A DNA stretch of 64,000 bases. Source: Allobosea sp. CRIB-10 (GTDB taxonomy: Bacteria; Pseudomonadota; Alphaproteobacteria; Rhizobiales; Beijerinckiaceae). Of this stretch, positions 9,150 to 19,407 are shown piece by piece. The DNA lies in assembly GCF_900112185.1 (NCBI RefSeq), contig NZ_FOKP01000003.1:124001-188000 (forward strand). The letters are read 5' to 3'. A program made the position numbers and the translations under genes. Below the pieces are notes generated by a model that saw only the letters and a program-made list of their open reading frames with translations, was not told the origin of the DNA and did no database searches. Position 1 is the first letter of the stretch. The number at the start of each line of letters is the position of its first letter.

Positions 9150-9247
9150 GTCGTCCCGGGCGACCGTAGGGAGACCCGGGATCCATGCCGGAACGATTCA
9201 GGCATGGATCCCGGATCAGCGCCGCTACGCGGCTTGTCCGGGACGAC
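9150..9247. repeat. ~98-base palindromic repeat inside the gcv operon
   Basis: The outer ends GTCGTCCCGG and CCGGGACGAC are reverse complements. The core is a perfect 14-base stem (CCGGGATCCATGCC at 9176-9189 and GGCATGGATCCCGG at 9201-9214) around an 11-base loop. This architecture is that of dispersed intergenic palindromes of Hyphomicrobiales genomes. It lies in the transcribed gap between gcvH and gcvPA and would fold strongly in the mRNA. Confidence 0.85.
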
Positions 9248-9257
9248 TCGGTGAGGG

Positions 9258-9632
9258 TCAGAGCGTCTTGACGTAGTCCTGGTACTCGGCCTCGCTCAGC
9301 AGGCCGTCGAGCTCGCCCGTATTGGTGAGCTTGATCTTGACGAACCAGCCCTTGCCGGCCGGGTCCTCGTTAACCGTGCCGGGCGCAGCCTCGAGCTCGC
9401 TGTTGACGGCAACGACCTCGCCGGAGACCGGCGCATAGACCTCTGAGGCGGCCTTGACGCTCTCGACGACAGCGGCTTCGCCGCCCTTGGCGAGCGCCTT
9501 GCCGACGGTGGGAAGCTCGACGAAGACGACGTCGCCGAGCTGGCCCTGGGCGTAGTCGGTGATCCCGACGGTGCCGGTGTCACCCTCGATGCGGATATAT
9601 TCGTGGTCCTTGGTGTAACGGGTCTCGGCCAT
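9258..9632 (-). CDS. gcvH: glycine cleavage system H protein
   Basis: GcvH carries the lipoyl group that shuttles the aminomethyl intermediate between P-, T- and L-proteins. The protein has 124 residues, typical length. The lipoylated lysine is Lys60 in [14 protein letters not shown], and [19 protein letters not shown] is the conserved beta-strand region. The N-terminal TKDHEYI is also characteristic. It follows gcvT by 26 bases. The L-protein (dihydrolipoamide dehydrogenase) is not in this window and is normally shared with the 2-oxoacid dehydrogenases. Confidence 0.98.
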   Translation of the reverse strand: MAETRYTKDHEYIRIEGDTGTVGITDYAQGQLGDVVFVELPTVGKALAKGGEAAVVESVKAASEVYAPVSGEVVAVNSELEAAPGTVNEDPAGKGWFVKIKLTNTGELDGLLSEAEYQDYVKTL

Positions 9633-9658
9633 GGTTTCCTCCGACGAAACAGGTGGGT

Positions 9659-10807
9659 TCAGCGCTTGTAGCGGTTGGGGACGAAAGGCATCGCGGCAAT
9701 GGTCGCCGGCAGCGGCTTGCCGCGCACGATCAGGTCGAGCTTGGTGCCGGGAGCGGAATGCTCCCGCAAGACATAGCCCATGGCGCAGGGGCCGTTCAGG
9801 GTCGGGCCGAAGCCGCCCGAGGTGACCTTGCCGACGATGGTACCGTCGGAGGCCGCGATATCCGCGCCCTCGCGCGCCGGCGCCCGGCCTTCCGGCAGCA
9901 GGCCGACGCGGATGCGAGCCGGCTTCTCGGCGAATTCGCGCTGGATGCGGGCGGCGCCCGGGAAACCGCCCTCCTCGCGCCGGCGCTTCTGGATCGACCA
10001 GTTGAGCGCCGCCTCGACCGGCGAGGTCGTGGTGTCTATGTCATGGCCGTAGAGGCAAAGACCGGCTTCGAGACGCAGCGAATCGCGGGCGCCGAGGCCG
10101 ATCGGCTTGACGCGGGCGTCAAGCAACAGCGCATCCCAGATCTCGCCGATGCGGTCGGCGGCGGCGGAGATCTCGTAGCCGTCCTCGCCGGTATAGCCGG
10201 AGCGGCTGACATTGGCCTTGACGCCGCCGAGCTTCAGCGTGCGCAAGGTCATGAAGCCCATCTCGGCGGCTTCGGGATTGAGCGCGGCAAGCGCCGCTTC
10301 CGCCTGCGGACCCTGCAGGGCGATCAGGCCGCGGTGCTCGGCCTTGACCAGCTTCACATCGGCCGGCAGCCGCGCCTCGATATGGGCGTAGTCTTCGGTC
10401 TTGCAGGCGGCGTTGACGACGAGGAGCAGCGCGCCGTCCTCGTCCGGATCGGCCGAGCGCGTCACCATCAGGTCGTCGAGGATGCCGCCCTCTTCGTTGA
10501 GCAGCTGCGAATAGCGCTGCTTGCCGGGCGGCAGGTTGACGATGTCGGCCGGGATCAGCGCCTCGAGCGCCCGCGCCGTGGTCTCGTGGTCGGGACCGAC
10601 GAGGAAGGCCTGGCCCATATGCGAGACGTCGAACAGGCCGGCGCTCTCGCGCGTCCAGTTGTGTTCGGCCATGATGCCGGCCGGGTACTGCACCGGCATG
10701 TCGTAGCCGGCGAATGGCACCATGCGCGCGCCGAGCGTGACATGGCGGGCGTGCAGCGGCGTCCTCAGCAGCGGCTCGGTGCTTGCAGTCTCGGCTTCGG
10801 CAGCCAT
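9659..10807 (-). CDS. gcvT: glycine cleavage system T protein (aminomethyltransferase)
   Basis: Transfers the methylene group from the aminomethyl-lipoyl H-protein to tetrahydrofolate and releases ammonia. In 382 residues one sees [15 protein letters not shown] and FDVSHMGQ near the N-terminus, which bind folate, plus the conserved [11 protein letters not shown] segment (about residue 205) and [20 protein letters not shown] (about 240). It is the first gene of the minus-strand gcv operon. The ribosome binding site GAGGGG lies just before the ATG, downstream of a glycine riboswitch. Confidence 0.98.
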   Translation of the reverse strand: MAAEAETASTEPLLRTPLHARHVTLGARMVPFAGYDMPVQYPAGIMAEHNWTRESAGLFDVSHMGQAFLVGPDHETTARALEALIPADIVNLPPGKQRYSQLLNEEGGILDDLMVTRSADPDEDGALLLVVNAACKTEDYAHIEARLPADVKLVKAEHRGLIALQGPQAEAALAALNPEAAEMGFMTLRTLKLGGVKANVSRSGYTGEDGYEISAAADRIGEIWDALLLDARVKPIGLGARDSLRLEAGLCLYGHDIDTTTSPVEAALNWSIQKRRREEGGFPGAARIQREFAEKPARIRVGLLPEGRAPAREGADIAASDGTIVGKVTSGGFGPTLNGPCAMGYVLREHSAPGTKLDLIVRGKPLPATIAAMPFVPNRYKR

Positions 10808-10860
10808 GGCATCCCCTCAACAGAATCGAGCGCGAACCCCGGACGGAATCGTCCGGAGCG

Positions 10861-11063
10861 CGCCCCCTCTGTCTCGGGACCTGAGAGATTTCCCCACTGG
10901 GCCGAAGCCTCAGCGGGTTACCCCCGTCGGTGGGCGGGCTTCAAAAGCCCGCCGCTTTCCAGAGCGCCAATTCCCACGCGGTCCGTTTGCCTGAGCGTTT
11001 CCGGGGCGGTTGCGCCTTCGGCGCCGGGTCCGGACAAGTCCGGCCCCGGTCTCTCCCGCGGGG
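10861..11063 (-). promoter_or_regulatory. tandem glycine riboswitch controlling the gcv operon
   Basis: On the minus strand the leader of gcvT shows two consecutive aptamers. The first contains GCGGGAGAGACC, GCCGAAGGCGCAACC and GGAAACGCTCAGGCAAACGG. The second contains CACCGACGGGGGTAACCC and GGGAAATCTCTCAGGTC and ends in ACAGAGGGGG. These blocks and their order match the gcvT-motif (glycine) class with its two cooperative aptamers. A short perfect hairpin follows (CCGGACG / CGTCCGG, 10839-10856), then the gcvT ribosome binding site, so control is likely at translation initiation or by a local structure switch. The riboswitch normally turns the operon on when glycine is abundant. Confidence 0.93.
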
Positions 11064-11144
11064 ATGATGCGGCTGAGCCAGCAATAGACGAGCGAGGGGC
11101 CGAGTCAATCGGCCCACCCGCGTGAATTTACGGCAGTATGCCGC

Positions 11145-11762
11145 TTACCTGCGTCGACGCCGCGCCGGCTCGCCGCCGCCCGGGCTCAGGCCGACGATGA
11201 TCTCGACCTCGCCGGAGCCGGCCGGAACCGAGATGTTGCTCTCGACATGCGAGAAATCGGCGCCGGTCTGGCCGCTGGGAATCGTGCCTCCCACGCGGGA
11301 GCTGCGGCGCGCGATGACCTGGTTGTTGCGCATGACCTGGGTGATCAGCGTCGCACCATAGCTGCCGGGGCCGCCGGCCGGGCCGACCAGGATGCGTCCC
11401 TCGGCACCAACCTTCAGTGTGAAGGCGCCGTCCTTTCCGACCGGCGTGCACTCGCGCGCGACCGTGGTGATCGAGACCTGGCTGCGCAGGCTGCCGCTGT
11501 CCGGCCCCGACTGGGCGCGGATCGCGGCGCCGCCGTCGGCGATGATCACCTGCGGACAGATGAAGTTGACGTCGTCATCGGTCGGCAGCTGGTTCACCGG
11601 CGGCGGCGTCGTCGACTGGAACATCAGGATATTGCCGAGCTTCTGTGCGGAGCTGGGCTCGCCGGTGCTGGACGAACCCGAGGAACCACAACCGGCTAGC
11701 GTCAGCGCCAGGGCGGCAGGCAGGGCAAACCGGCCGACGCGGCCAGACAGGCGATCAATCAC
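11145..11762 (-). CDS. predicted lipoprotein of unknown function
   Basis: A 205-residue protein with a lipoprotein signal: hydrophobic PAALALTLAGC with the lipidated Cys at 25, then a Ser/Gly-rich linker. The rest is soluble, predicted mostly beta, with a VNFICPQVIIADGGAAIR segment that recurs in hypothetical lipoproteins of Hyphomicrobiales (my recollection, not a search). It ends in five arginines. The GTG start overlaps the stop of the IalB-like gene as GTGA, so the two exported proteins are probably co-translated. Function unknown. Confidence 0.75.
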   Translation of the reverse strand: MIDRLSGRVGRFALPAALALTLAGCGSSGSSSTGEPSSAQKLGNILMFQSTTPPPVNQLPTDDDVNFICPQVIIADGGAAIRAQSGPDSGSLRSQVSITTVARECTPVGKDGAFTLKVGAEGRILVGPAGGPGSYGATLITQVMRNNQVIARRSSRVGGTIPSGQTGADFSHVESNISVPAGSGEVEIIVGLSPGGGEPARRRRR

Positions 11763-12268
11763 GGCAAAGCCTCCACACCGGGGCCGAATCCGTTGAGCGA
11801 AACCGGAATTCCGACCCCTTCCTCCGGCGTCTGAAACACGATGAATGTGGCGCTCTTACCGCTCTTGAGCTGGCCGAGCAGCGTATCGTCCATCACCACC
11901 TCGGCGACGCAGCCGGTGGTCAGGCAGCGCACGAAGCCGGCGCGGCCGATATCCTTGTCGTCGATCTTGAGGCCGAGGCCGGACGGCAGCAGTACGCCGA
12001 GCGGGGCGACGACGCGCAGCAGGCGGCTCTTCTGGTCGGCCGTCTTCAGCACGATGACGAGCAGCGTCAGATTCGGGCGATCCTCGGCGGCGACGTTCTG
12101 CACGAGCGCGCATTGCTCGGCCTTGGCGCCGGGCGGCGTCTCGCAGCGCATCTGCCAGTCGCCATGGGTCGAGCGCACCGCGCCTTGCGCAAGGGCCGGC
12201 GCGACCGAGAGCCAGCCGCAGCCGAGGACGGCAAGCGCCGCGGCCGCGGGACCGATGATTGAGCGCAT
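11759..12268 (-). CDS. invasion-associated locus B (IalB) family periplasmic protein
   Basis: From the ATG with a strong ribosome binding site (AGGAGGACAGGG on the minus strand) the protein has 169 residues. A signal peptide ends at APALAQ. The mature part has the IalB-type layout: a GDWQMRCE start, two Cys pairs (RCETPPGAKAEQC and VRCLTTGCVAEV) that probably form disulfides, and a C-terminal Phe/Gly-rich end. IalB was named for erythrocyte invasion in Bartonella, but the family is widespread in free-living Alphaproteobacteria, where its role is unclear. A longer frame upstream lacks a signal peptide and is not credible. Confidence 0.85.
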   Translation of the reverse strand: MRSIIGPAAAALAVLGCGWLSVAPALAQGAVRSTHGDWQMRCETPPGAKAEQCALVQNVAAEDRPNLTLLVIVLKTADQKSRLLRVVAPLGVLLPSGLGLKIDDKDIGRAGFVRCLTTGCVAEVVMDDTLLGQLKSGKSATFIVFQTPEEGVGIPVSLNGFGPGVEALP

Positions 12269-12641
12269 CCCTGTCCTCCTCTTCCAGGCATGGGAATGCG
12301 CGCATGCCCATGCCGAACGGCGCCCCCGCCATACGAGAGTGCGTTCCGACCATGCGTCCCGATTCCTGTCAAGGCGAAGGATCACATGCGCTTGCGCAAC
12401 GAACTCGCCGCGGACTCGCGGAGAGCGGCGACGACCGGCTGCCCGGCACCCATGCACTTGTCGCGTACTTATGCCGCACGGGCTGCGCCACAGCCTGTCA
12501 TTGCCCCACTGGCGCAAGCGTGATCTTTGATTTATCGCAATGCCGAAGAACCGGGGTGGCCAGACGTGGCCGTTCCGGCGCGCGCCTGTCTTAAGCTGAC
12601 GAAGGCGGATCGCGCGGCATCAAAGGAGCTATGTCGGACCG
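12269..12641. other. divergent intergenic region between the IalB-like gene and coxB
   Basis: About 370 bases separating the minus-strand exported-protein pair from the plus-strand cytochrome oxidase operon. It should hold both promoters, but I find no convincing -35/-10 pair. The only clear element is the AAAGGAGCT before coxB. Frames that span the region are continuations of coding frames on the opposite strand. Confidence 0.4.
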
Positions 12642-13523
12642 ATGCGATTTGTGACCACTCCTCTCAGGAACGCGCTGGCGGCCCTCGCGGCGGCTCTCGT
12701 AGCGTTTTCGCCGGCCGTCGCATCGGCCCAGAACGGCATGCCGCAGCCTTGGGAGATCAATCTCCAGCCGGCCAATTCCGAAGTGATGACCTTCATCCAC
12801 TGGTTCCACGACTGGGTGAACGTGCTGATCTTCATCATCACGATCTTTGTGCTGGCGCTGCTGGTCTATGTCGCCTGGCGCTTCAACGAGAAGGCCAACC
12901 CGGTCCCCTCGAAGACGACCCACCACGCCCTGCTCGAGGTGGCCTGGACGATCATCCCCGTCCTGATCCTCGTCGTGATCGCGATCCCCTCCTTCCGCCT
13001 GCTCAAGCTGCAGCTCGAGATCCCGCAAGCCGACATGACCGTGAAGGTCACCGGCAAGCAGTGGTACTGGTCCTATGAATATCCGCAGGATGGCGGCAGC
13101 TTCGGCTTCGATTCGCTGATGCTCGACGAGAAGCAGCGCGCCGAGGCGATCTCATCGAAGAAGATCGCCGAATCCGAGGCGCCGCGCCTGCTTGCCGTCG
13201 ACAACGAGGCGGTCGTGCCGGTCGGCAAGATCGTGCGGGTGCAGGTCACCGGCGCCGATGTCATCCACAAATTCGCGCTGCCGGCTTTCGGCCTGAAGAT
13301 CGACGCCATCCCCGGCCGCCTGAACGAGACCTGGTTCAAGGCCGATCGCGAAGGCATCTTCTACGGCCAGTGCTCGTTCATCTGCGGCCAGAACCACGCC
13401 TTCATGCCGATCGCCATTCGCGTCGTCAGCCAGGAGCGCTACACGGCCTGGCTCGCGGAAGCGAAGCAGAAGTTCGCCAATGCGGCCGACGCCACCAGCA
13501 AGGTCGCCGAAGCGACCCGCTGA
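12642..13523 (+). CDS. coxB: cytochrome c oxidase subunit II
   Basis: Subunit II accepts electrons from cytochrome c through the binuclear CuA centre on the periplasmic side. The 293 residues comprise a signal peptide ending ASAQ (about 30), two membrane helices (about 58-80 and 98-118) and a cupredoxin domain with the aromatic KQWYWSYEY. CuA ligands are His210, Cys244, Cys248, His252 and Met255. Oddly, the residue whose backbone carbonyl contributes to CuA is Phe246 (CSFIC) instead of the usual Glu (CSELC). AAAGGAGCT lies before the start with rather long spacing. First gene of the cox operon. Confidence 0.97.
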   Translation: MRFVTTPLRNALAALAAALVAFSPAVASAQNGMPQPWEINLQPANSEVMTFIHWFHDWVNVLIFIITIFVLALLVYVAWRFNEKANPVPSKTTHHALLEVAWTIIPVLILVVIAIPSFRLLKLQLEIPQADMTVKVTGKQWYWSYEYPQDGGSFGFDSLMLDEKQRAEAISSKKIAESEAPRLLAVDNEAVVPVGKIVRVQVTGADVIHKFALPAFGLKIDAIPGRLNETWFKADREGIFYGQCSFICGQNHAFMPIAIRVVSQERYTAWLAEAKQKFANAADATSKVAEATR

Positions 13524-13537
13524 ACCCGACATCTTGA

Positions 13538-15214
<1,677 letters not shown>

Positions 15215-15346
15215 TCGAACCGGCGGCGGGCCAAAAGCCCGCCGCCGCCCCTCCCCCGAGCGCCTGATCCAGGGCGTTCCGGAGACGGGCGGATCCCGCA
15301 AACAGCGCCTCTCGGGCGCCATGAGAGTTGAAGCGAACGTATTTCG

Positions 15347-16303
15347 ATGTCTGCTGCCTTCGATCAGATCACCCAGGCTGACGATGGGGTCGCGCTGAGT
15401 TCCACCGGCGAGGCGCGCGACTTCTTCGCGCTGCTCAAGCCGCGGGTGATGTTCCTGGTGATCGTGACCGCGCTCGGCGGCATGGTCGCGGCGCCCGGCA
15501 CGGTCAATCCGGTGATCGGCTTTGCCGCCCTGCTGGCGATCTCGGTCGGCGCCGGCGCTTCCGGCTGCCTCAACATGTGGTGGGATGCCGACATCGACGC
15601 GGTGATGGCGCGCACCGCCGGCCGCCCGATCCCCGCCGGGCGCATCCTGCCCTCAGAGGCGCTCGCCTTCGGCCTGACGCTCTCGATCGGCTCGGTTCTG
15701 GTGCTCGGCCTCGTCGCCAACCTGCTCTCGGCGGCGATGCTGGCCTTCACCATCTTCTTCTACGCCGTCGTCTATTCGATGTGGCTGAAGCGGGCGACGC
15801 CGCAGAATATCGTCATCGGCGGCGCCGCCGGCGCCTTCCCGCCGATGATCGGCGAGGCCGTGGTCACCGGCGATTTCGGCCTGACCTCGATCGTCCTGTT
15901 CGCCATCATCTTCCTGTGGACGCCGCCGCATTTCTGGGCGCTCGCTCTGGTGAAGTCCGGCGACTACGCGAGAGCCGGCATCCCGATGCTGCCGAACGTC
16001 GCCGGCCCCGCCGCGACGCGCCGCCAGATCGTCGCCTATACGCTGGTGCTCACCCCGGTCGCGGTGCTGCCGGCGCTGATGGGCTTCGGCGGACTGATCT
16101 ATCTCGTCGTCTCGGTGGTGACCGGACTCGCGATGATCGGCCTGTCGCTGCGCGTGCTGAAGGTCACCGAAGGAGAGCCGGCCAACAAGGCGGCCTATGC
16201 CCTGTTCGGCTTCTCGATCCTCTATCTCTTCCTGCTCTTCGCCGTGCTGCTGGCCGAGAACGGCCTCGGCCTGATGTGGGCTCTGCCCAAGGTGCAGGGA
16301 TGA
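15347..16303 (+). CDS. ctaB: protoheme IX farnesyltransferase (heme O synthase)
   Basis: Adds the farnesyl chain to heme b, giving heme o, the precursor of the heme a used by CoxA. UbiA-family membrane prenyltransferase of 318 residues with seven to nine helices. The first Asp-rich motif is in [19 protein letters not shown] (about 84-102), the region binding farnesyl-PP and Mg2+, and the second conserved loop is around [16 protein letters not shown] (about 195). It follows coxA by ~130 bases. Its stop overlaps the next start (ATGA). Confidence 0.97.
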   Translation: MSAAFDQITQADDGVALSSTGEARDFFALLKPRVMFLVIVTALGGMVAAPGTVNPVIGFAALLAISVGAGASGCLNMWWDADIDAVMARTAGRPIPAGRILPSEALAFGLTLSIGSVLVLGLVANLLSAAMLAFTIFFYAVVYSMWLKRATPQNIVIGGAAGAFPPMIGEAVVTGDFGLTSIVLFAIIFLWTPPHFWALALVKSGDYARAGIPMLPNVAGPAATRRQIVAYTLVLTPVAVLPALMGFGGLIYLVVSVVTGLAMIGLSLRVLKVTEGEPANKAAYALFGFSILYLFLLFAVLLAENGLGLMWALPKVQG

Positions 16304-16476
16304 GCCAGGACCCGCAGGACAGGAAGCAGCCGCCGGCAGCCTTCTCGCCGGAGGACATGGCCAGGCGCAATCGTCGCTCGGTCGCGCTCGCGCTCGTGCT
16401 CGGCGGGCTCGTGCTGTTCTTCTTCATCGTGACGCTGGCCAAGACCGGGCCGGCGATCCTCAACCGGCCGCTGTGA
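16300..16476 (+). CDS. coxF: CoxF-like small membrane protein of the oxidase operon
   Basis: A 58-residue gene hidden between ctaB and ctaG. Its ATG overlaps the ctaB stop (ATGA) and it ends four bases before ctaG. The N-terminal ~25 residues are polar (ending [11 protein letters not shown]). One membrane helix follows (about 28-47, [20 protein letters not shown]), then a short tail. This size, topology and position match the small protein annotated as CoxF in alphaproteobacterial cox operons, thought to help assembly. The assignment rests on context and shape more than on catalytic residues. Confidence 0.8.
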   Translation: MSQDPQDRKQPPAAFSPEDMARRNRRSVALALVLGGLVLFFFIVTLAKTGPAILNRPL

Positions 16477-16480
16477 CGCG

Positions 16481-17059
16481 ATGAGCACCGCTTCCCGCAA
16501 CCGCCGCACCGTCCTCGCCTGCAGCGCCGCCGTGCTCGCCATGACCGGTCTCTCCTTCGCCGCGGTGCCGCTCTATAACCTGTTCTGCAAGGTCACCGGC
16601 TTCGCCGGCACGCCGATGGTCGGCACCGCCGCCACGGGCAAGACCAGCGACCGTATCGTCCAGGTCGCCTTCGACGCCAATGTCGCGCCCGCGCTGGGCT
16701 GGCGCTTCGAGGCGGAGAGGACGCAGATCGCGGCGCAGGTCGGCGTGACGCAGACGGTGTTCTACAAGATCACCAACACATCCTCGCGGCCGATGACCGG
16801 GATCGCGACCTACAATGTCCAGCCCAACCAGTCGGGCGCCTATTTCGTCAAGATCCAGTGCTTCTGCTTCACCGAGACGACGCTGCAGCCGGGCGAGACG
16901 CTGGAAGCGCCGGTGGTGTTCTACATCGATCCCGAGATCGAGTTGAACCGCGAGCTCGCCAGCCTGAAATCGATCACCCTGTCCTACACCTACTTCCCGT
17001 CGAAGAACGGGCAGCCGGTGGCGGAAAGCAAGGGTGACGGCAACCAATCGAAACTATAA
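16481..17059 (+). CDS. ctaG: cytochrome c oxidase assembly protein CtaG (Cox11)
   Basis: Cox11-type copper chaperone that delivers copper to the CuB site of CoxA; a single N-terminal membrane helix with a periplasmic Ig-like domain. The 192 residues show the helix at about 9-33, the periplasmic Cys36 in LFCKVTGF, and the copper-binding CFCF motif (Cys127 and Cys129). The aromatic FYIDPEIE segment near the C-terminus is also conserved. Tightly packed between the coxF-like gene and ctaE. Confidence 0.97.
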   Translation: MSTASRNRRTVLACSAAVLAMTGLSFAAVPLYNLFCKVTGFAGTPMVGTAATGKTSDRIVQVAFDANVAPALGWRFEAERTQIAAQVGVTQTVFYKITNTSSRPMTGIATYNVQPNQSGAYFVKIQCFCFTETTLQPGETLEAPVVFYIDPEIELNRELASLKSITLSYTYFPSKNGQPVAESKGDGNQSKL

Positions 17060-17108
17060 AGCTGCACGACAAGCGCTGCACTTCTACGGACGCGGAGACT
17101 TGAGCACG

Positions 17109-17966
17109 ATGGCCGGGGCCCATACCAAGAACCACGACTACCACCTCGTCGACCCGAGCCCGTGGCCGATCGTCGGCGCCGCCAGCGCGACCATCATGGC
17201 GATCGGCGCGGTGATGTGGATGAAGGCCATGCCGCTGCTCGGCATGAACCTCGGCCCGCTGGTCTTCGGCATCGGTCTCCTCGGCGTGCTCTACACCATG
17301 CTCGCCTGGTGGATGGACGTGACCCGCGAGGCCGAGCGCGAGGGGCACCATACCCGCGTGGTGCAGCTGCATCACCGCTACGGCATGCTGATGTTCATCG
17401 CCTCCGAGGTGATGTTCTTCGTCGCCTGGTTCTGGGCCTATTTCGACGCCAGCCTGTTCACCGGCGAGGCGATCCAGTACACCCGCGCCGAGTTCACCGG
17501 CGGGCACTGGCCGCCGAAGGGCATCGAGACCTTCGATCCCTGGCATCTGCCGCTGCTCAACACCCTGATCCTGCTGACCTCCGGCACCACCGTGACCTGG
17601 GCGCATTACGCCCTGATCCAGGGCGACCGGAAGGGCCTGAAGCAGGGCCTGTGGCTGACCGTGATCCTCGGCATCCTGTTCACCGCCTGCCAGGCTTACG
17701 AGTACGCGCACGCCGCCTTCGCCTTCAAGGGCAACATCTACGGCGCGACCTTCTTCATGGCGACCGGTTTCCACGGCTTCCATGTCATTATCGGCACGAT
17801 CTTCCTGGCGATCTGCCTGTGGCGCGTCTATCTCGGCCATTTCAAGCCCGACCAGCATCTCGGCTTCGAGTTCGCCGCCTGGTACTGGCACTTCGTCGAC
17901 GTCGTCTGGCTGTTCCTGTTCGCCTCGATCTATGTCTGGGGCGCCGGCACGCCTGCGGCGCACTGA
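17109..17966 (+). CDS. ctaE: cytochrome c oxidase subunit III
   Basis: Core seven-helix subunit that stabilises CoxA and its proton uptake path. The ATG with MAGAHTKNHDYHLVDPSPWP gives 285 residues, the normal length; the N-terminal NHDYHLVDPSPWP is the usual opening. EVMFFVAWFWAYFDASLF contains the buried helix-III Glu, and GFHGFHVIIGT and FAAWYWHFVDVVWLFLF are the two C-terminal signatures. A longer frame extends 25 codons upstream into ctaG but lacks a start signal. A hairpin with a short T-run follows the gene. Confidence 0.97.
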   Translation: MAGAHTKNHDYHLVDPSPWPIVGAASATIMAIGAVMWMKAMPLLGMNLGPLVFGIGLLGVLYTMLAWWMDVTREAEREGHHTRVVQLHHRYGMLMFIASEVMFFVAWFWAYFDASLFTGEAIQYTRAEFTGGHWPPKGIETFDPWHLPLLNTLILLTSGTTVTWAHYALIQGDRKGLKQGLWLTVILGILFTACQAYEYAHAAFAFKGNIYGATFFMATGFHGFHVIIGTIFLAICLWRVYLGHFKPDQHLGFEFAAWYWHFVDVVWLFLFASIYVWGAGTPAAH

Positions 17967-18000
17967 TAGTCGGGCCGGAAGCGGCCGCGAACCTGACAAG

Positions 18001-18022
18001 GGGCGGCCGCGAGGCCGCCCTT
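18001..18022 (+). terminator. hairpin after ctaE, possible partial terminator
   Basis: Arms GGGCGGCC and GGCCGCCC close a GCGA tetraloop and are followed by TTTCCATTT. The stem is strong, but the T-run is broken by two C residues. It precedes the ribosome binding site of the DUF983 gene, so it may attenuate rather than end transcription into the distal assembly genes. Confidence 0.6.
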
Positions 18023-18041
18023 TCCATTTGAGGAGGCAGTC

Positions 18042-18416
18042 ATGGTGCAGCCGCAGATCACCCCGCCCCCACCGTTCTCGACGGGGCTGACCGGCCGCTG
18101 CCCGCGCTGCGGCGAGGGCAAGCTCTTCGACGGCTACCTCAAGCTGAAGCCGCGCTGCGCCGCCTGCGGGCTCGATTTCGCCTTTGCCGATTCGGCCGAC
18201 GGGCCGGCTGTGTTCATCATGCTGATCGCCGGATTCTTCGTGCTCGGCCTCGCGCTCTATGTCGAGATCGCCTACACGCCGCCGATGTGGGTTCACCTCG
18301 TGCTCTGGCTGCCGCTGGCGCTCGTCACCTGCCTCGGGCTGCTGCGGCCGATGAAGGGCCTCGCGGTCGCCTTGCAATACGCCCACAAGGCCGAGGAAGG
18401 CAGGTTGAAGAAGTGA
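18042..18416 (+). CDS. DUF983 family membrane protein
   Basis: A 124-residue protein starting with a polar segment and a four-Cys zinc-ribbon-like pattern (RCPRCGEGKLF and PRCAACGL, about 19-42), followed by two membrane helices (about 56-76 and 83-103). The family is found in alphaproteobacterial cox operons, between subunit III and SURF1, as here, and is presumed to help oxidase biogenesis; its biochemical role is not known to me. Its AGGAGG is strong. The stop overlaps the SURF1 start as GTGA. Confidence 0.9.
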   Translation: MVQPQITPPPPFSTGLTGRCPRCGEGKLFDGYLKLKPRCAACGLDFAFADSADGPAVFIMLIAGFFVLGLALYVEIAYTPPMWVHLVLWLPLALVTCLGLLRPMKGLAVALQYAHKAEEGRLKK

Positions 18417-19180
18417 GCGTCACCGCCTCCCCCGCTTCCCGGCCGAAGCTGCTGCTGCCGGCCCTGCTGACCGTCGTCGGCGTCGGTGTGCTCGTCACCC
18501 TCGGCACCTGGCAATGGCTGCGCATGGGCGAGAAGCGCGCCTTCATCACGCGGCTGGAGACGCAGGCGAGCGGCCCGGCCGCGCCTCTGCCGCCGGCCGG
18601 CGAATGGCAACGGCTCGATCCGGCCGCGCTCGACCTCACCCGCTCGACGGCCACGGGAACCTATCTCGACGGCATCGCGGGCGTGCGCACCACCATCGCC
18701 GCCGGCCCGCCCGGCTCGCGCCAGCTCTCCGGCTTCGGCCGCTGGATCTTCCAGGGCTTCCGGCTGGAGGACGGCACGACGATCCTGATCAATCGCGGCT
18801 TCGTGCCGGAAAGCCGGTTCGCGGCGATCACCCCGGCCAGCGGCCAAGCTACTGTCACCGGCTTCCTGCGCGCGCCGGAGGCCCGCAACAGCTTCACCCC
18901 GGCCGATCTGCCGCAGCAGCGCGAATTTTACACGCGCGATCCGGCGGGGATCGCCGCGGCACTGGGCATCGGGCCGGCCGCGCCCTTCTATCTCGAAGCC
19001 GAACGCCAGGGCGACGGGTTGACACCGCCGGCCGGCGTCGATGTGAAAGAGCTGATCGCCCGCATCCCGGACAACCATCTGCAATACGCGCTGACCTGGT
19101 GGGGGCTCGCGCTTACGCTGATCGGCGTGTTCACGGCATACGCCTGGCAGGCGCTGAGGCGGCCGGCCGAGACGCCTTGA
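18413..19180 (+). CDS. SURF1 family cytochrome oxidase assembly protein
   Basis: SURF1/Shy1 helps insert heme a into CoxA. The GTG start overlapping the DUF983 stop gives 255 residues, normal for bacterial SURF1. Two membrane helices flank a periplasmic domain: an N-terminal one ending TLGTWQWLRM, the family signature, and a C-terminal one in YALTWWGLALTLIGV. NRGFVPESRF in the middle is another conserved block, as is NNHLQYALTWW (here DNHLQYALTWW) before the last helix. Last gene of the oxidase cluster. Confidence 0.95.
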   Translation: MSVTASPASRPKLLLPALLTVVGVGVLVTLGTWQWLRMGEKRAFITRLETQASGPAAPLPPAGEWQRLDPAALDLTRSTATGTYLDGIAGVRTTIAAGPPGSRQLSGFGRWIFQGFRLEDGTTILINRGFVPESRFAAITPASGQATVTGFLRAPEARNSFTPADLPQQREFYTRDPAGIAAALGIGPAAPFYLEAERQGDGLTPPAGVDVKELIARIPDNHLQYALTWWGLALTLIGVFTAYAWQALRRPAETP

Positions 19181-19200
19181 GGCTGTGCACCCCCCTACGG

Positions 19201-19317
19201 CCCTCATCCTGAGGAGCGCTCTGCAGGAGCGCGTCTCGAAGGATGCCCCAGGAGAGTTCCGGAGATAACTGGACCATCCTTCGAGACGCAAGCAAAGCTT
19301 GCTCCTCAGGATGAGGG
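19201..19317. repeat. 117-base nested palindromic repeat
   Basis: Perfect 17-base outer arms (CCCTCATCCTGAGGAGC and its complement GCTCCTCAGGATGAGGG) enclose perfect 14-base inner arms (CGTCTCGAAGGATG at 19232-19245 and CATCCTTCGAGACG at 19275-19288). The remaining centre is unpaired. It fills the gap between surf1 and thrC. From memory the arm sequence is a dispersed intergenic element common in Bradyrhizobium, Rhodopseudomonas and Bosea genomes. Confidence 0.9.
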
Positions 19318-19407
19318 CTCGGGGCGATTGGCCGCTCTGCGCCCCGGGGCTTTGCCCTCCCCAGCCAACGGGCCTATAGGATCAGCACGACATCAGAGAT
19401 CATCACC

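Noticed and set aside
9150..9247. Palindromic repeats read as CRISPR
   Set aside because: The intergenic repeats are single, self-complementary elements of different sequence, not regularly spaced direct repeats with spacers, and no cas genes are present.
12631..12654. Short frame (MSDRCDL) overlapping the coxB start
   Set aside because: The Shine-Dalgarno is only two bases from its ATG, too close for efficient initiation; probably chance.
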